Positions 55,295 through 64,000 of a stretch of DNA of 64,000 bases are shown one piece after another. Every line of letters starts with the position of its first letter. Within the stretch, counting starts at the first letter, position 1. The notes under the pieces were generated by a model. It searched no databases and was not told where the DNA came from. It was given only the letters and a program-made list of their open reading frames with translations. Position numbers and translations under genes: made by a program. The stretch is from Diphasiastrum complanatum (lineage: Eukaryota > Streptophyta > Lycopodiopsida > Lycopodiales > Lycopodiaceae), in the NCBI GenBank assembly GCA_029204225.1, contig CM055110.1, positions 32,362,299 through 32,426,298 on the forward strand, read 5' to 3'.

Positions 55295-56295
55295 TCGAAG
55301 CGCATCCCATCAAGCTTAAAAGGAAAAGATGAAAAAGTAGACATCATTAATGAATTCTCTCTTTCACTCTCTACACCCTCACACTCATCCTCATTAATAA
55401 GGTTAGCTTGCTTAGATTGGTTCTTCTTCTTGAAACAGTTTGATGCATAATGTCCTTTCTTTCCACAAAAAAAACACTTGATCTTTGACAACTTCTTCTT
55501 GCCACTGGATGTTGCACCTTGTGAGGACTGATCCTCACCACCTTCTTTGGCTTTGTCCTTCTTGAAGTGTTGTTGTCCTTTGCCCTTGTCTCTTGACTTG
55601 TATCTGATGAAGAGTGCTTTGTAATCTCCACCATCTTTCAATGAAAGTCTGTTGATCCTTAGCATCTTGTTCTCTTGCCTGCTTTCTTCAGCAATGAGAC
55701 CACCTTGCAGTGTCTCCAAGGATGGAAGATCCTCTCTGACAACATAAGTCTGCACAATATTGTCATACTCATCTCTAAGTCCATTTAGGACTACTTGAAC
55801 AAGTTCAGTGTTCTTAAGAGCATCACTAATACTAGCTAACTCTTGATGAAGATCCTTAACTCTCATGACATATGATGAAGCACTCTCATCTACTCTCTGA
55901 TAACTTAGAAATATTTGGTTCCTAAGTGTAAGCAATCTAGAAGTATTTTTGATTTCATAGATTGTTTTTAGAGTATCCGAAGCTTCCTTGGCAGTGGTGC
56001 ATGTACTGATCTCTCTTAACACTTCATTGGTGACATTCATTTTTATAAAATGAAGGGCAATTCTGGTTCTTTTGTGGAATGTTGCAGCTTCATTAGGTGC
56101 AACAGGTTCTTCTTCAGTTCCACTCACAATATCCATTACATCCTGTAGAATCAACAATGATTTCATTCTGATCTTCCACATTGCATAATTGGAAGATGTT
56201 AATCTCTCACTGTTCTCTAAGAAATGTGAAAATGAAGACTTCTTCTTGGTGAGAAATTCTAGTAATGATAAAAAATGGAGTTGAAAGGATGTCAC
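55295..56295 (-). pseudogene. Element I gag
   Basis: Minus-strand frame with HFLENSERLTSSNYAMWKIRMK, ILQDVMDIVSGTEEEP, IALHFIKMNVTNEVLREI, YVMRVKDLHQELASI, VQVVLNGLRDEYDN, a basic stretch and zinc knuckle CFFCGKKGHYASNC, then MMSTFSSFPFKLDG, just before the protease DSGAS. There it passes into unrelated sequence (RFDTPINGSRLHKYWPP), so protease and all of pol are lost. The usual MxxxGGxxLE start is not intact; the frame is open upstream to 56295. Capsid/nucleocapsid remnant of a copia element close to family E. Confidence 0.88.
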
Positions 56296-56968
56296 TTGCT
56301 ATCTCAATCTAGGATCTAACATAGATGTTGATCCACCCTATGAAATCTAGCAACAAATTTGAGAACAAATTCTCAATACAAAAAATCAATCTATCTTGAA
56401 TTTGGATTTTGCTTGTCAAAAAAGAAGAAGCACATGCAAGCAAGAAGTCTACTGATAAACTCTCTACGAACTTACTTTCAACTCAAACACAGTAATATGT
56501 GTGAAATGAAAAGTCTAAGACCTCAGAACACTCACTTCTATTCAATCCTATTTGATTGACAATGAAAATTGGGGTGAAAAAGATAGATGTGTGCTCACTT
56601 TGGCATATCCCACGAGTTGAGTACCCTCTCAAACTCTGATTGCCTAAAACTCTTCTAAAAACAAATCAAATTGATTTAGAAACAAAAGCAACACATTCTA
56701 CTCTCCAATACCTATCCAACAAGCTATAGAACATCAAATTTGGATCATTTCTTGAGAAGTAGCACTCATTAATGAGGGCTGATTTCACACGTGTGAGCTC
56801 TCTATCCGTACAGAGCTCCGCTGGATCATATCAGCCTTGATTTTATCCACTTATGGTCCACAAATTGCTTGTTTCTCAGCAAGTTTGAATCCTTCTCCAA
56901 AATCCGAGTTCTTGCAAGCAAAAACACTAATAATCTGATGTATACACCCTCACCTCTTCAAATCATGA
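56296..56968 (-). other. Leader of element I
   Basis: Non-coding; CACACGTGTG at 56786-56795, followed within 20 bases by CCGTACAGAGC, the same pairing seen in B, C and F. Confidence 0.65.
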
Positions 56969-56981
56969 AGCTCTGAAACCA
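56969..56981 (-). other. Primer binding site of element I
   Basis: AGCTCTGAAACCA, the reverse complement of the tRNA-Met site with two changes. Confidence 0.75.
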
Positions 56982-57617
56982 TGTGAAGTTTTTAGCATGT
57001 GTGAACTTCACTACACACCCTACAAGATCTTACTGAGGTGTTGTGATTCACAAGATTGATCAAAGAACAGTATGCTTGAAAAATCTAAGGCAAGAGCACA
57101 ATGGCATACATCTGATGAAAAAATCTAACTCTTCACTATGAGAAATGAATGTCAGAAATAATTCTAAGTGTTCAGTATGGAAAAAAGAGGCCGCTCTTGT
57201 GCAGAGAGAGAAAATCTTACATAGGAAACTTGCGTAGAGAGAGAATGAGTCCAAAACACCAAAATCTCAATATTCACAATATGGCAAAACATGCCCAGCT
57301 TTCCCTACATGAGAGAGACTCAAATTCCTATAGTGGAGTTGCATGGAAAGTCCTCTTAACTGAACTAATTCACCTACCAGAGATCCACATGTGTAACTGC
57401 ATGCATGTATGGTGCATGTACTGCATGTCAACTCATAAAATTGCCTAGACATGTGTAGATCACAGAAACTACTTTGCATGTTGCATGCACTGATTGCATG
57501 TGGCTTGCATGCATATAGTAAGACTTTGCATGCTATCAAAACATCTGCATATCATCATAATGGAACCTATCAAACTCAAATTTGAGCTACACTAGAAGCA
57601 TATGTGCTCAATTCACA
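56982..57617 (-). repeat. Probable 5' LTR of element I
   Basis: 636 bp. Left end TGTGAAG next to the primer site and right end ATTCACA give inverted termini TGTGAA/TTCACA. Two AGAGAGAGAAA stretches resemble those in the D and E LTRs. The right flank CTCCTT (minus AAGGAG) looks like a purine tract, as if another unit preceded it. No second copy is present to confirm the ends. Confidence 0.55.
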
Positions 57618-58140
57618 CTCCTTATATGTACAACATGAAATCTAGTGGAAATTATCATGGACATGACCCCAAACCCGAGATAGGAAGATAATATTTTAAT
57701 AATATTCACAAGATCTACATGTAATTGACATTACCTTCTTTTGGTAGTCATGTCATACGAGAAATATAAATCACCACAATGCTTGACCACTTGGGAGTGC
57801 TTTATCCATCTAAGCTATGCTCCTTGATCAATATGATTTTACTAGGATCATATGAACATGATCACATCCATGGAGGGTGTGGGTGTCTCCACGATCTCAT
57901 GCTAATTGACCTCCTTAGAGTGATAAGATTTGGTTAGTGATACCTAGATTGATCAAAAAATAATGTCTAATGATATGTCTATACTCTTCTCATAGATTTG
58001 CTACAATATCTGCTATGACAAGGGATAAGTTCTCATGCGAATACTTTAGTAATGGATCTAGATGTCGATAGTGTCGACTACTGATAGTGATGATAGTGCC
58101 GATAGTTCCGATAAAGCCTATTGTATTGATTTTATTTCAT
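57618..58140. other. No gene recognised
   Basis: Nothing with protein similarity seen. Near 58060-58120 GATAGTGTCGA, GATAGTGATGATAGTGCCGA and TAGTTCCGA form a short degenerate run. Confidence 0.5.
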
Positions 58141-59760
58141 TGAACTATTTTTCGTGATTTTTTAATTTTTCGAGTTTCTCAATAGATTTTTTTTATCCGA
58201 CGTTGCATTGCCGTTGGTGGCCATCTTCTCACTTTTATGCTCCAAGAATTCAATTATAACAGTGATCTTCCAATTCGTTCGGTTTTTTATTGTCTGTTCC
58301 ATGTCTTGCTATGATTTTTTTTAAAACACACGCATTCAATCATGTCTTTGCGTTTCGATTTGCATCAGACACCACCAACAGATGTTCAAGAAAACCACTG
58401 ACACACTACTCCCAAACGTTTCTTGAAACCACACACGTTTCGATTACAGTCCATTTTCTAAGGGAGAATCGATGAGCTATTCTCTCTAGAGCTGACGAAT
58501 CCATCCCCTAGTGCATCCTAAAATTCCATCCGACACCCTTCATCTGCATTTTCATCCGTCGCCCTCATCTACAGATTGCATCCGACGCCTATCTCCAATG
58601 TTTCTGACACTCATCTCCATTTGCATCTATCGTCTTGATCTTCAGATTGTATCCCACGTCTTTTCTATTTTTTCGAGTTTTTCAGATTTTGGATTTTTCA
58701 ATCCCTTGTAATTTTTTCATACTTTCAATTTTTCGATAGTTGACTCTAATTTTTTAAAAAAATTCGAGTTTTTCAAGGTTTTTGGATTTTTTTTGGATAT
58801 CTTAACATTTTTGAAGTTTTTGAAATTTTTTCAAAGTCTTTTTGAGGTTTTTTCAGTGTTTTTTCAAAACTATACATTGATCCATCCTCTGTAATTTTTC
58901 CATCCAATATATTTTTTCAACCCAGTTTTTGCATCCGCCGTCTTTCTAGTTCCATCCTCCGTATTTTAAATTTTTTCGAGTTTTTTAGATTTTTGATATT
59001 TTTTCGAATTTTTTCAAGTATTTAACTCTTTTGAATTTTTCGGGTTTTGAAATTTTTTGAGTTTTTCAAGATTTTGAGTTTTTTGAGTTCTTTCAGATTT
59101 TATAAAATTTTTGAGTTTTTTTTACTTTTCAAGTTTTTGCCGAGTTTCTTTCAAGTTTTTGAGGTTTTTCGAGTTGTATCACGATTTTTGAGTTTCTGCG
59201 ATTTATTAAGTTTCTTTCGATTTTTTTTTATGTTTTCGATTTTTTCAGGTTTTTCGATTTTTTTCGATATCTTATGATTGTTTCGATACTTGACATTTTT
59301 CAGTCCCTTGTCATTTTTTCCATACTTAAGATTTTTTCGATACAAGACTCGATGTTTGTACAAACCGAGATGATATCTGCAATCAGATTTTTTCGATACT
59401 TTATCAACTCAATATTTTCGAGTTTGTTCCGAGTCACTGTAAATTTTTTTGGGCCTAGATTTTTTCAATAGATTGTTTTCGATAATAGAATTTTTGAGTC
59501 CTGATTTTTCAAATTTTGTTTTCGAGTTTTAATTTTTTGAATTTTTTTTTTTGGAGTTCTCATTTTTCGAGTTTTTATTTTTTTTTATTTTTCAAATTTT
59601 ATTTTTCGATTCTAATTTTATTCAATCCCTTATTTTTTGATCTCTTATTTTTTGACACCTTATAATTTTTTGATCCCTTGTAAATTTTTCGATATCTTAT
59701 ACTTTTTTTCATCCACTGCCTTTTCGATCCAGTCTACTTTTTTTTTTCCGATCCAGTTCC
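58141..59760 (+). repeat. T-rich low-complexity tract with TTTTTCGAG words
   Basis: About 1.6 kb dominated by T runs punctuated by TTCGAGTTTTT, TTTTTCGAT and TTTTGAGTTTTT variants. Open frames here are low-complexity Phe/Ser/Leu and are not credible genes. A block at 58500-58660 instead carries CATCCGxCGCC words. Confidence 0.8.
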
Positions 59761-60430
59761 ATCCGACGTCTATTGCATCCGCCAACCTCCATCCGACTCC
59801 CTCCACCTTCGTTTGCATCCGACACCCTTCCTCATCAGTTTCATCCGACGTCCTCCATCTCAGTTCCATCCGATGCCCATTGCATTCGCCAACCATTTGC
59901 ATCCGCCAGTGCCTTCCAACCATTGCATCTAACGCCCTCTACCTTCATTTGCATCTGACACATTTGCATCCGCTACTGCATTTTGCTACATCTGTCCCTG
60001 CATTCCCTTTGCATTCCACAGTTGGCATCCGACTAGCTTTAGAATACATTCAATGAGTTATCAGAGTTTCTCACCATTGTTCAGATTTTTATGGTTGATT
60101 TGACATATCAATCATATTCTATCAATTCAATCATACTGAAAAACAATCAATATAGAATCTCATATTGCTAATCTGATTTTGGTATACGATTCAGTCAAAG
60201 ACAAAATAGTCGAAGACATGTCCATTCATGGCCAAGTACATCCGAGACTGTAATCAACAGAAGATCTGACAGGCCTCTAAACTGTTATTAAAGTTACATC
60301 CGACCAGCCCATCTGAGAGTTCCCATATTTTATATCTGACTCCTCAATCTCTCGTCACATCCGATTTTATGTCCAATGCTTGACTATTTCATATTGACTA
60401 AAATACATCCGATGCTATATCTGATGGTTC
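59761..60430 (+). repeat. Interspersed CATCCGAC words
   Basis: CATCCGAC and close variants (CATCCGCC, CATCTGAC, CATCCGAT) recur every 15-40 bases from 59761 to about 60020 and more sparsely to 60430. The same words occur at 58500-58660. No coding frame is credible. Confidence 0.75.
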
Positions 60431-61080
60431 ACATACTTCCAAAATCCACTAAATATTAAAACCGAGGCTCTTTAGCCGAGGCTTCCATCTGAATGTTTTG
60501 AACTAACTTTTTTCCACCGAACTCTTCAACTGAATCTTCACTAAGGAATTGAAACCGAGTCTCCTCGACCGAGGGGTTCAACCGAAGTTTTCCACCATAG
60601 GCACTATAGCATCCACTCTCTGATGCATGAATTTTTTGTTTGACAAGCACTCTGCATTTATCATCTCTCTGTAAATGGAAAGTCATACTTGTAGAATAGC
60701 TCAAGAATGAATTTTTTTATTTATCTATCCATCTCCAAATCACCTTGTAGAGAGTTTAGGATATTGGTGCATATCCAAGTTTTTGAGAGATCCACGTCAC
60801 TTCAAAGTTGCTTCTTGCATATAATTCAGATATTGGTCTTCGAGTCAACTACAGAAACATTGTGAAAATATGGTCCAACGTGCTTCGACCAATTGTTCCA
60901 ACCGAGGGCTCCACCAAATGTTCTACCTGAGTGCCACGACCAAGTGCTCTTATAGAGCGCTCCAATCACCTCGGCTTCTGCCAAATCTCTTGATCGAACT
61001 TCAACAAAATTTTTCAGCCAAGGTAATCTAGCATAAGCAATTATCTAAAGGCTCAACTGATGGCATCAACCGACAGATCA
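60431..61080 (+). repeat. Interspersed CCGAGG / ACCGA words
   Basis: AACCGAGGCTC, AGCCGAGGCTTCC, ACCGAGTCTCCTCG, ACCGAGGGGTTC and ACCGAGGGCTCC recur, with degenerate relatives such as ACCAAGTGCTC. No protein seen. Confidence 0.7.
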
Positions 61081-61101
61081 ATCAAATGAGTCCTTCATTC
61101 A

Positions 61102-62170
61102 ATGAAAGTCCATCTTGGATACTATCAAAGATCCAGAGGTAGCAGCTGCATGTACCTATATCACCAAATGTGCAGTAGTGAGACAATCTTCATGAAGAGA
61201 AATGCAGATTGTAGACTAGCTGAGCAGGACCAGACAAACATCACCTGCCACTTCCTCACCACAGCTGCAATTGATAGATACTCAGCAACCAGAATCACCA
61301 CAAGTGCAATCCCCTACTGCTACAAGATCCAGGTCCCCATCACCAACCAGGACATTCCAACTACTCACATGATCCCCTCACATTCCAACAACCTCCATAG
61401 GCAACAATTTCAGGGGAGGGAGAAAGAGAGTTACCTACAACCACAGAAGCAGAAGATACACTCGTAGTTGATCCCACTCAAGAAGACAAAGATTAAGTAG
61501 ACAGATGGACAATCGAACGAGATTCAACTACGAGAAGCACCACAGTCATAAACCTTAGGTTTCGAACACTAGAGAGATGAAGATCCTTAAGGAGGGGGAA
61601 GTACAAGAATTGGAAAATCAGTATTCTCTTTCAACCACTCCTACATCCACATCATCCACATTTCATCATCCAGTTCTCTTGACACAACATATGTATCTAC
61701 TTCTATGTCTATTATATCGTCCACACCATCTACACTGTAACTTCCATCATCAGAGTACTACCACCACCACCACCTTACCTTACATTTTTTTGTTATTCCA
61801 CCATCTCACCATTCATCACTTTCCAGACCCTGGTAGTCTTACCGAGGCAGCTAAAAGATCATTACAGTGTCTTGTGAAGACCAACTACCACCTACATTGG
61901 TTGGTCAGCTAGAAAGAATATTTAAGAAAGCAGGTGAAGCTGCAAGAAAAGATAATACAAAATAAATAAATAAAAATCAAAGAGCTGAGAAGGTCAATAC
62001 AAAAGAAAAGATCGAGAAACAGACAAAGATTTTGGCCGAGTCTCAACAAATAATGGATCAATGAAAAAGATGAAAACGATAGTGGAACTGTAGGACAAAG
62101 TGAGCTCCATACCAAGTAATTGGCAATCAAAGTTCGACACTACAAAGATCTCAAGCTGCAACTATAATAT
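61102..62170 (+). pseudogene. Possible third Ser/Pro-rich then coiled-coil relic
   Basis: Fragments in several frames: SPQVQSPTATRSRSPSPTRTF near 61290-61355, a Ser/Thr-rich stretch near 61620-61740, then LVGQLERIFKKAGEAARKD and KEKIEKQTKILAESQQIMDQ (61895-62060). The order low-complexity then helical, charged sequence resembles the relics at 3790 and 51605. No direct sequence match could be confirmed by eye, so the link is tentative. Confidence 0.35.
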
Positions 62171-62349
62171 TGTCATTTCCTTCACCTTCCACCCAACCCC
62201 TCATCATGTTTCCCTACCACCATCATCCCATTTGTCCAATCTATTTCTACCACCAATCTCATAACCTCCTTGAAGACTGATAACCCAAGGTTTGTGCAAC
62301 CTACCAATTGAAGGTTCTCCACTTCTTGTCAAAACAAGAGTGTCAATGA

Positions 62350-63030
62350 TGTTAAAAATTCACAATTCTAGCTTGACTAGTTTTGGTCATATGACTTGTA
62401 AATAGTTAGATGGTCATGATGTGGCTTGTCATACGTGCCAAATAGCATAGGATTCCATTCATAAGGATGTTCTCAAGTAGACCTAATGTTAGAACCTTTG
62501 GAATGAGTCCAAATTATGCTTAGATACAAGGGAGAAAAAATAGGAGCTATTTTTGGTAATTTTTGCATTGTTGAGGGATCTCCAAGATTCCAACCCTAAC
62601 TTGGTAGGGATGAAAGATCCACCAAAATTAGCATTAGGGATAGGTTTATGGCTACTCATACCTGCCCAAAACCGTGATGGATCATGTATATATAGGTGAT
62701 GATATCTCACCAAAATCAATCAAGCAATTTCATGATTTTTCTCTCATAATGGTGCAATTGCTCTCTATGTTCATAATTGTTTGAGTACTTGTGATTACTA
62801 ATGATTATAGGATTGAATGTAGGTCTGGTGTACAGTACTCAGACTGTGGGAGGCCGTACTTTCACACGTGTGAAGTCTTCTTCAAGGATTTGGGCCATTT
62901 AGTGAGGTTCAAGCATAGATTTTTGATGGATTTTGATGGTTCAACTTGTGCTAATCTTATGAAATCATAATCTATTGTTTCCCTCATCATTTCAGGTGTT
63001 TTATGATCCTTATTTGCTGTAATTTTTACA
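62350..63030 (+). repeat. 5' LTR of F'
   Basis: 681 bp, TGTTAAAAATTC to AATTTTTACA. CACACGTGTG at 62863-62872, preceded by CAGTACTC and CCGTAC. TATATATA at 62687-62694. The left flank is AATGA. Confidence 0.95.
62687..62694 (+). promoter_or_regulatory. TATA box in the F' 5' LTR
   Basis: TATATATAGG, same position as in both F LTRs; the likely core promoter of this element. Confidence 0.65.
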
Positions 63031-63043
63031 TGGTATCAGAGCC
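63031..63043 (+). other. Primer binding site of F'
   Basis: TGGTATCAGAGCC abuts the LTR. Confidence 0.95.
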
Positions 63044-63841
63044 TAAAGGCTGAAATGAGCTAAATCCTTGGTTTTCATTCAATTTGATCACAATTTTTTA
63101 TCTAAATCTTGTGTAGATTGGATCTTAGCATCTAGTATTGATTCTAGAACTCAAAGTGAGTCAAATACATTGGAGATTGGTGTTGTGTGACTTCATTTGC
63201 AGGTGTTTAGGTGTCTAAAACCAGAGGCAAAGTTGAATTCAATTCACATTACCAAGATAGCAAGTTTTGCTTGCTCCAAGCATTGATTTCTAAGCGAGTT
63301 TTGGAGGTGATTTCATAGAGAAGGCTTTCTAGCATTCAAGGAGAGGGAAGGTCAGAGTTTTGGGGACTCTTCAAGGCTGTTCTAAGGTGTAGTAGACACC
63401 TCCTAAAGTGATTTAGGTTCAGTCCAACCATTGCTTGACTTATGCACCAAATTAGATCAATTTTTCATCAATTTTGATCATTTGTTGCTGGTGATTGGAT
63501 AGTAGATTGTGTTGCATCCTCATGAAGTTCCATTTAGATCTTTTACAAGTGATTTTGGAAGTATATTAGGTTGCTGAAATTCACTCCTGATCAGATCATT
63601 TGGAAGCTTTAATGTTCTTTATAGAAAGAGGGGCAATTCTACTAGTATTGTCTACTTCAATCAAGCAAGTGCATTGTTTCTAGTATTCTATGATTTGATT
63701 TTGTTAGAGATCATTCTTAGATCTTTATAGGAAGTCTATTACTGATCTTTTCAGGTCCCTAAGAAGTGGGATAAGGTAGACCTTCAATCAAATCAATAGA
63801 AGTAACCTTCATTTGTGTCAAGTCCTTGATTAGGAGACTAG
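63044..63841 (+). other. Leader of F'
   Basis: About 800 bp, no protein, matches the F leader on the other strand. Confidence 0.85.
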
Positions 63842-64000
63842 ATGGCATCTATAAATGCATATCTTTTGGATACTAATGAAAGGCTCAACAAAACTAACTA
63901 TTCCATATGGAAAGTTAGAATGAAATCTATCATGATCATGCAAGATCTGATGGAAATTGTAAATGGTAAGGAGGGTGAACCTATTCATCCTCAAGAAAAA
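63842..64000 (+). CDS. F' gag-pol polyprotein, first 53 codons
   Basis: ATG at 63842 gives MASINAYLLDTNERL and NYSIWKVRMKS, open to the window end. It differs from F at residue 28 (Lys for Glu). This is the N-terminal part of the capsid. Whether the rest is intact, and whether its integrase keeps the catalytic Glu that F lacks, cannot be seen. Confidence 0.93.
   Translation, partial: MASINAYLLDTNERLNKTNYSIWKVRMKSIMIMQDLMEIVNGKEGEPIHPQEK

Larger units (their letters stand above)
62350..64000 (+). mobile_element. Element F': 5' end of a second F-family element
   Basis: LTR, primer site, leader and the first 53 gag codons, nearly identical to F but on the opposite strand. The remainder lies outside the window. 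Confidence 0.95.

Noticed and set aside
58290-59958. Phe/Ser-rich and Thr/Ser/Pro-rich short frames in the T-rich and CATCCGAC regions
   Set aside because: Composition follows the DNA word content; no domain, start context or conservation is seen.
59000-61080. A CRISPR-like or satellite array from the recurring CATCCGAC and CCGAGG words
   Set aside because: Spacing is irregular, the words are only 6-8 bases and degenerate, and the DNA is plant nuclear repeat DNA.
61102-61467. A 121-codon plus frame as an intact host gene
   Set aside because: Another frame over the same bases gives the Ser/Pro-rich sequence resembling the other relics; the long frame has no recognisable domain.

Overview
The window is nuclear DNA of a land plant with a large, repeat-packed genome. 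Almost every recognisable coding stretch is Ty1/copia retrotransposon gag-pol, most elements carry the initiator-tRNA-Met primer site (TGGTATCAGAGC) just inside an LTR, and no host gene is seen. The species cannot be read from the sequence. I found no tRNA, rRNA, CRISPR or bacterial-type features.

Layout. 1-3.5 kb: a partial C-family LTR, then element A (347-3518), a short, internally deleted copia copy with LTRs and a 5-bp target duplication. 3.5-5.1 kb: a broken gene for a Pro/Ser/Thr-rich plus coiled-coil protein. 5.2-8.9 kb: head-to-head RT fragments, a solo LTR, and a long perfect hairpin. 8.9-16.6 kb: minus-strand element D (gag-protease only), split by element B (10385-15462), a young non-autonomous element with unusual duplicated ORFs. 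16.6-18.7 kb: an acidic ORF fused to an RT scrap, and the gag of element J, interrupted by family E.

18.7-50.8 kb: a broken tandem array of family E (units E1, E2, E3, with LTRs shared between units). Three younger elements are nested in it, each with a perfect 5-bp target duplication: F (20542-26699, minus, intact 1,322-aa polyprotein), G (30690-37109, plus, one in-frame stop) and C (40165-45644, plus, deleted and frameshifted). The 3' part of the array holds an inversion that places two near-identical pol copies in inverted orientation around half an LTR (about 45.6-49.5 kb).

50.8-64 kb: an LTR-like block whose two flanks do not match, a second Pro/Ser/Thr-rich coiled-coil pseudogene (minus), the gag and 5' LTR of element I (minus), a T-rich low-complexity tract, a field of short repeated words (CATCCGAC, CCGAGG), a third possible coiled-coil relic, and the 5' end of another F copy (F', plus) running off the end.

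How the parts relate. By eye, LTR pairs give the relative ages: G (2 differences in 655 bp), F (about 4 in 682), C (about 12 in 863) and B (about 11 plus 2 indels in 748) are young; A (about 22 in 275) is old. F has an intact frame but lacks the integrase catalytic glutamate. G has that glutamate but carries a stop. B, C and A lack functions that would have to come from elsewhere. A palindrome, CACACGTGTG, recurs in LTRs or leaders of seven families, often close to GTAC-containing words, and is the most consistent non-coding signal in the window.
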